NCBI RefSeq assembly: GCF_003011885.1
Contig: NZ_PXXO01000018.1
Span: 1 to 41,050 of the forward strand
DNA: 41,050 nucleotides
DNA from: Cyanobium usitatum str. Tous
GTDB lineage: Bacteria; Cyanobacteriota; Cyanobacteriia; PCC-6307; Cyanobiaceae
Direction: 5' to 3'
Each line of letters starts with the position of its first letter. Position 1 is the stretch's first letter. A program made the position numbers and the translations under genes. Shown one piece after another: positions 17,436 through 25,835 of this stretch. A model generated the notes under the pieces. It was not told the origin of the DNA. It searched no databases and saw nothing but the letters and a program-made list of their open reading frames with translations.

Positions 17436-19823
17436 TCAGTTGTTGCCCGGTTTAGCCAAAGGCAGTAGGCACTTGTCTGAATCGCAGCCAGCTGGACCTG
17501 CCTCCACCAGCTCACCGCGGTCGTAGCGCTGAAGAGCTTCAAAGAAGCAGGTGGTGCTGCGCCGGGCGGCCACCTCAGCGTTGAGTCGCAGGTAGGTAGC
17601 GTGGTCGATTGGTTCAAATGGCAGCCGCGGGAAAGTAGCATTTGCATCAAAGCGGGCCAGCAGGGCTGCGGATATGTAGCCCTCGCCTTGATCGATTGCC
17701 TGATAAATGGCATCTGCCAGTGGTTCTATTTCGTTTTCGCGGAACTCCACCGTGGCTGAGGTGTTGTGGGCTGTGTAGTGCTTCTGCACCTGCATGTAAA
17801 AGTCGAATTGGGCCAGAGCTGAGAAGTTGTTGATCTCCACCGCATCGGCACCGGGGATATTTGCCCAGCTCACTTCGGTGGGGATTTCCACCAGCCACTC
17901 AGTGCAGCGGGGATCAAACGGATCATCCAGCAGGCGGCCCTGTTCGTCCTTATCGCTTTGCGAGGGCACGATTGTGTAGCCGTAGTCCATGCAGGCGAGC
18001 GCCACCGGATCGTTCTTGCGGAAGGTGATGCGACGGATGAAGCGCTGGGCCTTGGGGGGGTGCCAGCCTGGTGAGGCGCCGGTGAGCAGGCTCTTGGTGC
18101 CGGCGGGCTGCACGGTGGTGCAGCGATTGGGGCGACGCAGGCCGTGGCGATCGCAGTAGTCCCACACCGACTGGTTGACGATCTGTTTCCAGCGGCTGAG
18201 GAATTCGGCCTCCTTTGCCTTGAAGGCCAGGCCTTCGGCCGTGTTGGGCCGCCCCGCTTCCCACCAGGTGAGCCAGGGCGTGCCAAAGGCGTGTACAAAG
18301 AAGTCGAATAGGCCGGTGAAGCTCACGCCCACGATCGGATCCCAGGCGCGGCTCTGGCGGTAGCGCTCCACCTCGAAGCGATGATTTAGCAGGCAGGCCA
18401 CGGCCAGGCCGGCGGCACGGAAGGCCTCCTCCTGGGACACCAGATCGGCGGGGTCGATCTGGTTGAGGTGGATTTCAGCCAGATTGCAGTGGAAGTCGGC
18501 GCCGAGGATCTCGCCGCAGGGGTTGAGGCCGTAGCGGCCCAGGCGATGCTCCAGTTCGGCGGCGCTGATCTCGGGGTGGTGGGTGGTGAGCCAGCGGCCG
18601 GCTTGCTCGCGGCCTTGGTCGCAGTAGATGCCGATGAACTCTGTGCGCAGCTCTGGGGTGCTGAGCAGGTCGGCGTTGGAGCGGGCGATGGCCTCGGGAG
18701 CGAACTGGATCGCGCCCTCACCGCTCTGGAACTGCTTAACAACAGCCTCCAGCACCGTGGCCCGGTCGGGCCGGTTGTGGAAGACCCGGGTGTGGTTGGC
18801 CATGCGCAGGGAATCCCTTTCCGGATCGATGCTCCAGTTGCCCTCGCTGTCCTGCTGCCAGAGGTTCTCCTTAGCTCCGGCGGCGGAGTTGTCGTCGGCG
18901 CAGAACTGGCGCATGCCGGCGCTGCGGCGGATGTTGCCGGCCACGATCGTGACGGCAGCCTCATCGATCAGCAGGCAGCACTCAACCGAGGTGAGCTGGC
19001 GGCCTTGGGCCTTATTGAGGATGTGGGCTACGCGGCCGTAGAGGTCCTTGAGTTTCACCGGATTGGCCATGCCACCGAAGCCCTTGAGGGTTTCGCCCAC
19101 GGGCCGCACGTCGGAGAGATCGACGCTGATTTCGATGGGGCTGGTGGGGTCAAAGCGCTCGTCGCTACAGAGATTGAGCAGCAGCTGATAGCTGTCCACC
19201 CAGCCGCGGCGCGTGTCGCCCACCTTGATTGCAACCCGGTTGGCCTCGATGCCGTGGCTGGTGTGCTCCTGGCGTTGGCCAGCCGGAGTGGCACCGATAT
19301 CGGTCACGGCGGCGATGCTGAGCCGGTTGCGCACCGCCGGCAGGCGCCCAATCAGGTGCGGCTCGATGATGGCGCCGGTGCCGCAGCCCATCATCGCCAG
19401 GTCCATCATCAGACCGAAGGCTTCCCAGTCCACCAGGTTGGTGGAGGTGCAGTTGTAGGCGCCAGAGAAATTTTGCTGTTGTTCGATCCATTGGGTGCCG
19501 CCGATCCACAGCCAGCGTCCGGAAGGCAGAGCCTTCTGCTGCTGCTGCATGCGGCGCATCAGCTCAACCTCCGCCTCGCTGAGGTTGCCCAGCTTGCTCA
19601 GACCGCCGAGGTTGCGCTCAGCCACCTGGTGCCAGCTTTCCCTGCCGGTCTCGGTCTTGCGGCTGTAGGTCCGGTAAAACACCGGGTTGGCAGCAGGAGC
19701 GGAAGCTGGAAAGTCCAGAGCCTCGCCCGCCGGTCTGCCGCTGGCGGCGGCAAAAGCCTTTTCAGCCGCCGCAGTTTCGGCGTTCTGACTGGCGGCTGTA
19801 GGGGGCGTGGCTGAGAGCGTCAC
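17436..19823 (-). CDS. nrdJ: Adenosylcobalamin-dependent ribonucleotide reductase, class II
   Basis: Reduces ribonucleotides to deoxyribonucleotides for DNA synthesis, using a radical from vitamin B12 and needing no oxygen or NrdB partner. About 795 residues. Recognisable pieces are NPVFYRTYSRK near the N-terminus, LPSGRWLWIGGT, YNCTSTNLVDWEAF, MMGCGTGAI, the conserved LNPCGEILG with HCNLAEIHLN, and RPNRCTTVQPAGTKSLLTGASPGWHPP. The C-terminus has the pair GCDSDKC. The frame opens to 19916, but GTG 19823 gives a more ordinary start; the precise start is uncertain. It is divergent from the methyltransferase gene, about 105 bp away. Confidence 0.94.
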   Translation of the reverse strand: MTLSATPPTAASQNAETAAAEKAFAAASGRPAGEALDFPASAPAANPVFYRTYSRKTETGRESWHQVAERNLGGLSKLGNLSEAEVELMRRMQQQQKALPSGRWLWIGGTQWIEQQQNFSGAYNCTSTNLVDWEAFGLMMDLAMMGCGTGAIIEPHLIGRLPAVRNRLSIAAVTDIGATPAGQRQEHTSHGIEANRVAIKVGDTRRGWVDSYQLLLNLCSDERFDPTSPIEISVDLSDVRPVGETLKGFGGMANPVKLKDLYGRVAHILNKAQGRQLTSVECCLLIDEAAVTIVAGNIRRSAGMRQFCADDNSAAGAKENLWQQDSEGNWSIDPERDSLRMANHTRVFHNRPDRATVLEAVVKQFQSGEGAIQFAPEAIARSNADLLSTPELRTEFIGIYCDQGREQAGRWLTTHHPEISAAELEHRLGRYGLNPCGEILGADFHCNLAEIHLNQIDPADLVSQEEAFRAAGLAVACLLNHRFEVERYRQSRAWDPIVGVSFTGLFDFFVHAFGTPWLTWWEAGRPNTAEGLAFKAKEAEFLSRWKQIVNQSVWDYCDRHGLRRPNRCTTVQPAGTKSLLTGASPGWHPPKAQRFIRRITFRKNDPVALACMDYGYTIVPSQSDKDEQGRLLDDPFDPRCTEWLVEIPTEVSWANIPGADAVEINNFSALAQFDFYMQVQKHYTAHNTSATVEFRENEIEPLADAIYQAIDQGEGYISAALLARFDANATFPRLPFEPIDHATYLRLNAEVAARRSTTCFFEALQRYDRGELVEAGPAGCDSDKCLLPLAKPGNN

Positions 19824-19928
19824 AGGCAGTACGGCCCGAAGGTGAGCCGAACCATAACGCCACAGGTGGGGTGTGCAACACCTGGTAGACACCAGCGACA
19901 GTGCGCCGCCCAGCAAGGCTGCGCCACA

Positions 19929-20630
19929 ATGGATCTGGAAATCTTGAATTCGATGCAGCGCATTCCGGAGCCGGAGCTGATGGACGAGGCAGGCCAGGTG
20001 CTGGCCTATGCCCAGGCCGATTTCGCCGCCTCCGATGCGGCGATGGTGGAGCGGCTAGCTCAGCTCTGCGGTGATGATCCCGGCACGGCCCTGCTTGATC
20101 TGGGTTGCGGCCCGGGCAACATCAGCTTGCTTCTGGCCGGCCGTTGGCCTGCTGCAAAGGTTTTAGGGCTCGACGGGGCGCCACGGATGCTTGCGGTGGC
20201 GCGCGAGCGCCTGGCCGGAGTGTCGCCGGATTTGGCGGCTCGGCTGCGCTTTGTGCAGGCGCTGTTGCCCCTTGCTGCCGCAGGCGAGCTTGAAGCTCAC
20301 TTCTCGGCGGTGGTGAGCAACAGCCTGTTGCACCACCTGCATGATCCGGCGGCGCTTTGGCAGACGGTGGCCCAGCTCGGCGCCCCTGGGGCCTTTGTTT
20401 ATGTCCAAGACCTGCGCCGGCCCGATAACGGCGAGGCAGTTGAGACCCTGGTGGCCGCCGAGATGGCGAGCGCCCCGGAGGTGTTGCGCCACGACTACCG
20501 CGCTTCCCTGCATGCGGCCTTCACCCCAGAGGAGGTACAGCAGCAGCTGGAGCAGGCCGGGCTCGCCGCCCAGCTCCAGGTGGCGCCGCGGCAGGAGCGC
20601 TACCTGGAGGTGTGGGGCCGGCTCAATTAA
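19929..20630 (+). CDS. SAM-dependent class I methyltransferase
   Basis: A 233-residue Rossmann-fold methyltransferase. Motif I is LLDLGCGPGNISLLLA, followed by the acidic loop VLGLDGAPRML and the motif IV region VVSNSLLHHLHDP. The substrate cannot be told from the sequence. ATG 19929 is used; a second ATG eight codons later (MQRIPEPELMDEAGQVLAYAQADF) is equally good and may be the true start. It lies 21 bases before prfC on the same strand, so co-transcription is likely. Confidence 0.88.
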   Translation: MDLEILNSMQRIPEPELMDEAGQVLAYAQADFAASDAAMVERLAQLCGDDPGTALLDLGCGPGNISLLLAGRWPAAKVLGLDGAPRMLAVARERLAGVSPDLAARLRFVQALLPLAAAGELEAHFSAVVSNSLLHHLHDPAALWQTVAQLGAPGAFVYVQDLRRPDNGEAVETLVAAEMASAPEVLRHDYRASLHAAFTPEEVQQQLEQAGLAAQLQVAPRQERYLEVWGRLN

Positions 20631-20651
20631 GCGGCCTGGCAGGCTGAGCTA

Positions 20652-22292
20652 ATGATCAGCAGCACAAGCAGCACTCCAGAACTACAGGCCCTGGCCGAGG
20701 CCGTGGCCCGGCGGCGCAACTTCGCGATCATCTCCCACCCAGACGCGGGCAAGACCACCCTCACCGAGAAATTGCTGCTCTACGGGGGAGCGATCCAGCA
20801 GGCCGGGGCCGTGAAGGCCAAGGGGGAGCAGCGCAAGGTGACCTCCGACTGGATGGAGCTGGAGAAGCAGCGCGGCATCTCGATCACTTCAACGGTGCTG
20901 CAGTTCGACTATGCGGGCAGCACGATCAACCTGCTGGATACCCCCGGCCACCAGGACTTCTCGGAAGACACCTATCGCACCCTGGCCGCCGCCGACAACG
21001 CGGTGATGCTGGAAGACGCGGCCAAGGGCCTGGAGCCCCAGACGCGCAAATTATTTGAGGTGTGCCGCATGCGGCGCATCCCGATTTTCACCTTCATCAA
21101 CAAGATGGATCGGCCGGGGCGCGAGCCCCTGGAGCTGCTCGATGAGATCGAGCAGGAGCTGGGCCTGGCCTGCTGGCCGGTGAACTGGCCGATCGGCAGC
21201 GGCGATCGTTTTCGCGGCGTGATCGATCGCCGCAGCCACGACGTGATCCTGTTTCAGCGCGCTGAGCGCGGCCGCCAGAGCGAGGAAAAGCTGCTCACGG
21301 TGCAGGAAGCCCGCGATACGGGGGCCGTGGAGCCGGAGCTCCTGGCTCAGGCCCTTGAGGAACTGGAGTTGCTGGAGGGGGCCGGTGCCGACCTCGACCT
21401 GGAGCTGGTGCACGCCGGTGAGCTCTCCCCTGTTTTCTTTGGTTCGGCGATGACCAACTTCGGCGTGCGGCCATTTCTTGATGCCTTTTTGGAGCTGGCC
21501 CAGAAGCCGGTGGGCCGCGCCAGCAATGCCGGTGAGATCGATCCGATCGGCCCCGGTTTCAGCGGCTTTGTATTCAAGCTGCAGGCCAACATGGATCCGC
21601 GCCACCGCGACCGGGTGGCCTTTGTGCGGGTGTGCAGCGGCAAGTTTGAGAAGGACATGACCGTGCAGCACGCCCGCACGGGCAAGGCCATTCGCCTATC
21701 GCGCCCCCAGAAGCTGTTCGGCCAGGACAGGGAGGTGGTAGAGGACGCCTACCCCGGCGACGTGATCGGCCTCAATAACCCGGGCATGTTCGCCATTGGC
21801 GACACCCTCTATCTGGGCCAGAAGGTGGAATACGAGGGGATTCCTTGCTTCTCGCCGGAGATATTTGCCTGGTTGCGCAACCCCAACCCATCGGCGTTCA
21901 AGAGCTTCCGCAAGGGTGTCAACGAGCTGCGCGAGGAGGGGGCGGTGCAAATCCTCTACGACACAGATGAAAGCAAGCGCGATCCGATCCTGGCGGCGGT
22001 GGGCCAGCTGCAACTGGAGGTGGTGCAATACCGGCTTGAGCACGAATACGGCGTGCAGACGCGGCTTGAACCGCTCGGTTTTGCGGTAGCTCGCTGGGTG
22101 GCCGGCGGCTGGCCAGCGCTGGAGCAGGTGGGGCGGATCTTCAATTGCAAGACGGTGCGGGATGCCTGGAACCGGCCGGTGCTGCTGTTCAAGAACAGCT
22201 GGAACCTGGGTCAGCTGGCGGAGGAGCACCCGCAACTGGAGCTGAGCGCCGTGGCGCCGGTGGTGAGCGGAGTGGAGCCGATCAATCTTTAA
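20652..22292 (+). CDS. prfC: Peptide chain release factor 3
   Basis: A translational GTPase that recycles RF1/RF2 from the ribosome after termination. 546 residues, normal for RF3. G1 is SHPDAGKTT (28-36), followed by the RF3-like [20 protein letters not shown]3 is [16 protein letters not shown] (96-111) and G4 is NKMD (150-153). The EF-G-like C-terminal domains continue to the end. The stop codon lies within a 16-bp unit that is repeated three times. Confidence 0.97.
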   Translation: MISSTSSTPELQALAEAVARRRNFAIISHPDAGKTTLTEKLLLYGGAIQQAGAVKAKGEQRKVTSDWMELEKQRGISITSTVLQFDYAGSTINLLDTPGHQDFSEDTYRTLAAADNAVMLEDAAKGLEPQTRKLFEVCRMRRIPIFTFINKMDRPGREPLELLDEIEQELGLACWPVNWPIGSGDRFRGVIDRRSHDVILFQRAERGRQSEEKLLTVQEARDTGAVEPELLAQALEELELLEGAGADLDLELVHAGELSPVFFGSAMTNFGVRPFLDAFLELAQKPVGRASNAGEIDPIGPGFSGFVFKLQANMDPRHRDRVAFVRVCSGKFEKDMTVQHARTGKAIRLSRPQKLFGQDREVVEDAYPGDVIGLNNPGMFAIGDTLYLGQKVEYEGIPCFSPEIFAWLRNPNPSAFKSFRKGVNELREEGAVQILYDTDESKRDPILAAVGQLQLEVVQYRLEHEYGVQTRLEPLGFAVARWVAGGWPALEQVGRIFNCKTVRDAWNRPVLLFKNSWNLGQLAEEHPQLELSAVAPVVSGVEPINL

Positions 22293-22324
22293 GCCGATCA
22301 CCCTTTAATCCAATCACCCTTTGA
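22277..22324 (+). repeat. Three tandem 16-bp units over the prfC stop
   Basis: Units 22277-22292, 22293-22308 and 22309-22324 read GCCGATCAATCTTTAA, GCCGATCACCCTTTAA and TCCAATCACCCTTTGA. The first contains the last codons and stop of prfC; the others are downstream copies. This looks like slippage duplication of the gene end. No hairpin or T-run terminator is formed. Confidence 0.9.
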
Positions 22325-22414
22325 TCCGTACAGGCGCCCGAGCCCATGTCAAGCAGGGGCGATACCGGCGGCGGCCCCAAGCGCTCCATATCCTCACCCC
22401 ATTCGGCAAGAGCC

Positions 22415-22897
22415 ATGGCTTCCTTCCTGTCTCTGTGGAAGGCCTGCGGACCGGTGGCTGTGCCCCTGCTGGTTTTATCGGTGGCGGTATTCACCGTGGG
22501 ATTTGATCGCTGTGCGTTTTGGTGGCGCTGGTTTGCCCGTGGTCGCCGCTCGTGGCGGCAGCTGCGTACGGCGCTGGCGCAGGCACCTTCTGCGGAGCTG
22601 CGCCTTCAGTTCCTTGACGATTGTGACCACCAGATGACTTGGGGTGAGCCCTTGCTGCAGGCAGCAGTGGTGCTGGCTCCGCTGCTGGGCCTGATCGGCA
22701 CGACGGCTGGCTTAATGGCTGTGCTGAAGCAACTAGGAAGCCAGCTGCTGCTGCCGCCCGGCGCTCCCTTGGCCGGCTACGGCGACGTGTTGCTTCCCAC
22801 CCTGCTTGGTCTGCAGATCACTTTTGTGGCGATGGCGTTGCTGTTGCTCAACCAGGGGCTGCGCCGCTGGCAGTTGCGTCATTGCGCCAACCCCTGA
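22415..22897 (+). CDS. exbB: MotA/TolQ/ExbB-type proton channel protein
   Basis: A 160-residue inner-membrane protein with three hydrophobic segments: near residues 10-28 (GPVAVPLLVLSVAVFTVGF), then LLQAAVVLAPLLGLIGTTAGLMAVL, and VLLPTLLGLQITFVAMALLLL. The second holds the ExbB/TolQ-like APLLGLIGTTAGL motif. Such proteins form a proton channel with ExbD that powers TonB-type transport or envelope processes. ATG 22415 puts the first helix at the N-terminus as usual; an in-frame ATG at 22346 would add 23 residues. The stop overlaps the next start (TGATG). Confidence 0.82.
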   Translation: MASFLSLWKACGPVAVPLLVLSVAVFTVGFDRCAFWWRWFARGRRSWRQLRTALAQAPSAELRLQFLDDCDHQMTWGEPLLQAAVVLAPLLGLIGTTAGLMAVLKQLGSQLLLPPGAPLAGYGDVLLPTLLGLQITFVAMALLLLNQGLRRWQLRHCANP

Positions 22898-23283
22898 TGC
22901 AGCAGCCAAGCGCCGCACAACCAGGGCTCTTAACCGCCTTGGTACCCCTGGTGGCAACCAGCATCACCGTGTTGCTGGCAGTTGCTGCCCTGCCCAGCCT
23001 GGTGCTGCAAGCCAACCTGAGAGTGCACACCGAGCCCGCCGTTAGCGGCGGTGATGTGTTGGTTGTGGCCCGCGCCGCCTCCGGCCGCTGGATTCTCAAC
23101 GGTGCCCCCCAAGCGGATGAGGGCCTGCTTCGCCAACTGCAGGCTCGCCCGCCCGCGGTTGTGGCTGTGCGTTTCCAGCCCTCGGCTGGCTTGGCCAGCG
23201 CTGAGGTGGCCGCCTCTCTCGATTGGTTGCAGCACCACTCCCGCTTGCCGGTGCTGGTGGAGTGGCCGGGAGGAATGCGGTGA
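22897..23283 (+). CDS. exbD: ExbD/TolR-like protein, first copy
   Basis: A 128-residue protein with one N-terminal membrane helix (about 11-38, LTALVPLVATSITVLLAVAALPSLVL) and a periplasmic ExbD-type domain (GRWILNGAPQADEGLLRQLQAR...VAVRFQPSAGLASAEVAASLDWL). It starts one base into the exbB stop codon. The usual Asp in the ExbD membrane helix is not visible here, an oddity for proton transfer. Identification rests on fold pattern and operon position. Confidence 0.7.
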   Translation: MQQPSAAQPGLLTALVPLVATSITVLLAVAALPSLVLQANLRVHTEPAVSGGDVLVVARAASGRWILNGAPQADEGLLRQLQARPPAVVAVRFQPSAGLASAEVAASLDWLQHHSRLPVLVEWPGGMR

Positions 23284-23642
23284 AGCAAGCCTGGCTGCTG
23301 CAACCCTTCTCCCATGCGCTGCTGGCAACGGCTCTATGCGCTTTTTCCCTGGGCCTGCTGCTGCTGCCCCAGGTCAGGTTGCAGCGCCCGTTGGCCCAGG
23401 GGGTAATCAGCCTGCACCTCGCTGCCGACGGTGGCCTGAGGCTCTGGAACCAGCCCATTGCCGCCGCCGAGCTGCGGCGCTTGCTTGCCGCTCCGGCCCT
23501 GCGCAGCAGGGCGAATCGCTTGCGGATCGTGCCCGATCCCGACACCCCCTGGGGTGACGTCCGCCGCCTGCTCAGCCAGCTCGATTCCTTGCCACTGCAC
23601 CTTGAAATCCAACTTCCTGCACCTACACCCAAAGCTGGCTGA
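23280..23642 (+). CDS. ExbD/TolR-like protein, second copy
   Basis: A 120-residue protein starting at GTG 23280, overlapping the previous stop by four bases (GTGA). One membrane helix (about 12-33, ALLATALCAFSLGLLLLPQV) is followed by a small periplasmic domain with the ExbD order: VISLHLAADGGLRLWNQPI, a helix, then RLRIVPDPDTPWGDVRRLLSQLD. It is divergent from the first copy and also lacks a clear membrane Asp. Two ExbD-like proteins with one ExbB suggest a mixed complex. Confidence 0.62.
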   Translation: MKQAWLLQPFSHALLATALCAFSLGLLLLPQVRLQRPLAQGVISLHLAADGGLRLWNQPIAAAELRRLLAAPALRSRANRLRIVPDPDTPWGDVRRLLSQLDSLPLHLEIQLPAPTPKAG

Positions 23643-23646
23643 GTCC

Positions 23647-24375
23647 ATGGTGCGGCGCTGGGCTCCTGCCCTGCTGGCCGCCCTTATTTGCCAGTTGCTG
23701 CTGCTGATGGCCCTGCCCCAGCCCGGAAGCGATGGCCGCCGCGCTCGCCGGGCCGTGCTGGAAGAGGACACGGCCACCTTGCTGCGCTGGAGCCGCACGG
23801 CTTCAGGCTTGGGCACGACTAGCTCCCTGGCCACGATTCCTTTGCAAGGTCTGGCAGGCCTGCCGCCGCCGCCACCCTCCAGCCTGCCCGCCGGTGCTTT
23901 CACCGGCGACTCCCAAAGCGAGCAGGGCCGCCGCCGGCCAGTTGCCGCCGCTAGCAGGCCGCCAGCTACAAGCAATCCCGGAAACCTGCCGCGCCAGCCC
24001 AGCGAGGCATTTCGCCTGGCCCGGCAAGTGGCCATGGGTGGGCGGCCTAGGGAGGCTGGCTCCGCCTTGGTGGCCCTGCAGCGGCGCCAGTGGTGGCTGC
24101 TTCCCGGCCAAGAGCGTGCCCTTCTAGCCCTATGGGATGGGGGCAAGGAGCAGGAATTACCAGCGAGCCTGGGCACCTTGCCCGAAGACATCAGCCTGCG
24201 CCTCAGCAGCCCTAGCGCCGCGGCGCCCCTGGCCCTCGCTGAGCTCCATGGCCGCTCCTTAATAGATGGAGATCGGCTTTGGCTCTTCTGGCAGCAGGGC
24301 GAGAGCCTCTGGCTGTTGCGGGGGGCTTTGCTGGGGCCACCAACCCCACCCCCACCCGCCCTAACCGGGTCTTAA
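23647..24375 (+). CDS. Proline-rich inner-membrane-anchored protein of the exb operon
   Basis: A 242-residue protein at ATG 23647, four bases after the second ExbD-like gene. One N-terminal helix (about 5-22, WAPALLAALICQLLLLMALP) would anchor it; a Pro/Ser/Arg-rich linker follows (GLPPPPPSSLPAG and later). A C-terminal folded part of about 110 residues contains RLWLFWQQGESLWLLRGALLG, then a Pro-rich end. Topology and position are those expected for a TonB- or TolA-like energy transducer, but I see no TonB C-terminal motif. Function is inferred only from layout. Confidence 0.65.
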   Translation: MVRRWAPALLAALICQLLLLMALPQPGSDGRRARRAVLEEDTATLLRWSRTASGLGTTSSLATIPLQGLAGLPPPPPSSLPAGAFTGDSQSEQGRRRPVAAASRPPATSNPGNLPRQPSEAFRLARQVAMGGRPREAGSALVALQRRQWWLLPGQERALLALWDGGKEQELPASLGTLPEDISLRLSSPSAAAPLALAELHGRSLIDGDRLWLFWQQGESLWLLRGALLGPPTPPPPALTGS

Positions 24376-24452
24376 ACCCGGGACTACCGAGCCTTTGCTT
24401 GGCAGCGCAGCTGGCTCCATAGCGTTGTGCCAGCCCACTGGCTTGCTCCTCG

Positions 24453-25100
24453 ATGGTGTTCACGCCCTCTCTTCAGCCGGGTCGCAGCGATAGCTTCCGC
24501 GATCTGCTTGAGACCAGCTATGAGAAGCGCAGTTTGGTGCACCTTGCGGCGGGAAGCCAGGTGCCCCTGCTTAAGCGCAGCGTTTGGCTGGTTGTGCGGG
24601 GCATGGTGAAACTCACCGCGATTTCGATCCATGGTGATGAGTTGCTGCTTGGGTTAGCCGGCCCTAACGAGCCCTTCGGCGATCCCCTCACCAATGTTGA
24701 GGCCTATGCGGCCAACACCTTGGTAGATAGCGACCTGCTCTGCGTCAGCTGCGAAGAAATTCAGCGCTCACCCAATCTGGCTATGGGCCTGCTTCAGGGC
24801 ATGGCCTCTCGCTACCGCCAAAGTGAGGCCCTGCTTGCCCTGCTCGGCCTGCGCCGCATCGAAGATCGGGTGCGCGGGTTCCTTGAGTTGCTCGCTAACG
24901 ACTACGGCCAGCCCTGTGAACAGGGTCTGCGCCTTCAGGTGAAGCTCACCCACCAGGAGCTGGCCAGCACCCTCAGCACCACCCGGGTCACCGTTACCCG
25001 GATTCTCGGCGCCCTGCGCGATGAGGGCTGGCTGCACATCGATAGCCAGCGGCGACTGGTGGTGAGCCATCTCCCCCAGCAGCGCAACCAGCATCGATGA
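24453..25100 (+). CDS. ptrA: CRP/FNR-family regulator, PtrA-like
   Basis: A 215-residue regulator with an N-terminal cyclic-nucleotide-like beta domain (about 25-105), a long dimer helix (LLALLGLRRIEDRVRGFLELL) and a CRP-type helix-turn-helix (KLTHQELASTLSTTRVTVTRILGALRDEGWL, 164-194). It differs clearly from NtcA in the effector domain. In marine Synechococcus a CRP-type regulator, PtrA, lies close to phoB-phoR and acts in the phosphate response; the same neighbourhood is the reason for the name, so the symbol is provisional. Its TGA overlaps the next ATG by four bases. Confidence 0.75.
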   Translation: MVFTPSLQPGRSDSFRDLLETSYEKRSLVHLAAGSQVPLLKRSVWLVVRGMVKLTAISIHGDELLLGLAGPNEPFGDPLTNVEAYAANTLVDSDLLCVSCEEIQRSPNLAMGLLQGMASRYRQSEALLALLGLRRIEDRVRGFLELLANDYGQPCEQGLRLQVKLTHQELASTLSTTRVTVTRILGALRDEGWLHIDSQRRLVVSHLPQQRNQHR

Positions 25101-25792
25101 ATCAGCCGTCCATACGGCTGTTGCTCGTTTACTCCGACTGCACCGCAGCCACCTGCCTGCATCAAAAGCTTGGCGATGAGGGCTACGAAGTAACCGTTTG
25201 CACTGATGCAGAGCAGGCGACCTCCAAGTTGGGGCCAAGTTTCAACTGGGATTTGCTTGTGCTGGATGGCAGCCTGGGCGAAGCTGCCCGACAGCTGTGC
25301 CGCCAGGTACGCACGGCCCGCACGCCGATTCCTGTGCTGCTGCTATGCCCTGGAGTCTCCGAGACCGACCGGGTACGTGGCCTCGAAGACGGCGCCGATG
25401 ACGTCCTTCCCAGTCCCTTTGGACTGGCGGAATGCCTGGCCCGCTGCCGTGCCCTGGTGCGCCGCCACCAACTCGGCTCGGAAAGCTCGCTTTCCTTGCG
25501 CTGCGGCCGGGTTTCCATGCTTGTGGAGGAACACCGGGTGTGCCGCGATGGTGCCGAGGTGAGCCTGTCGCCACGGGAATTTCGACTACTTCACTTCTTT
25601 TTGAAGCATCCCCGCCGCATCTGGAGTCGCGATGAGCTGCTGGCTCGGGTGTGGGGAGAAAGCGAGGCCGTGGAGCTCGATCCCAAGACCGTGGATGTGC
25701 ATATCCGCTGGCTGCGCCTCAAGTTGGAAGAGAATCCCGCCCAACCCAGCTTGATCACCACGGTTCGCGGCCAGGGTTACCGCTGTGGTTAA
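25097..25792 (+). CDS. OmpR-family regulator with partly degenerate receiver
   Basis: A 231-residue protein: receiver (1-122), then winged helix (about 130-231, with SLSPREFRLLHFFLKHP, SRDELLARVWG and VDVHIRWLRLKLEE). The phospho-acceptor Asp57 (LLVLDGSLG) is present. The acidic pair is replaced by Y12-S13, the Thr/Ser switch is Cys84 and the conserved Lys is Ser106 in LPSPF, so Mg2+ binding and signalling are doubtful. Its DNA-binding half closely resembles that of PhoB two genes on, suggesting an old duplication. It lies between the CRP-like gene (ATGA overlap) and phoB, where it may modulate Pho-regulon output. Confidence 0.85.
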   Translation: MNQPSIRLLLVYSDCTAATCLHQKLGDEGYEVTVCTDAEQATSKLGPSFNWDLLVLDGSLGEAARQLCRQVRTARTPIPVLLLCPGVSETDRVRGLEDGADDVLPSPFGLAECLARCRALVRRHQLGSESSLSLRCGRVSMLVEEHRVCRDGAEVSLSPREFRLLHFFLKHPRRIWSRDELLARVWGESEAVELDPKTVDVHIRWLRLKLEENPAQPSLITTVRGQGYRCG

Positions 25793-25835
25793 AGCAACGT
25801 TCTGGGGGGTTGAGCTGGCCGGCGAGAATGGCGAC

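Noticed and set aside
17241-17526. Short plus-strand frames across the tRNA
   Set aside because: They run through tRNA-Ser and into the nrdJ 3' end; no protein-like features.
18468-19814. 448-residue open frame on the plus strand
   Set aside because: It lies fully antisense to nrdJ and arises from high GC at third positions; composition is Val/Ala/Gly/Asp-rich and unlike any protein family.
24453-25100. CRP-type gene as ntcA
   Set aside because: The effector domain lacks the NtcA sequence (FFPGDPAERVYFL and following), and the gene sits beside phoB-phoR, fitting a PtrA-like regulator better.
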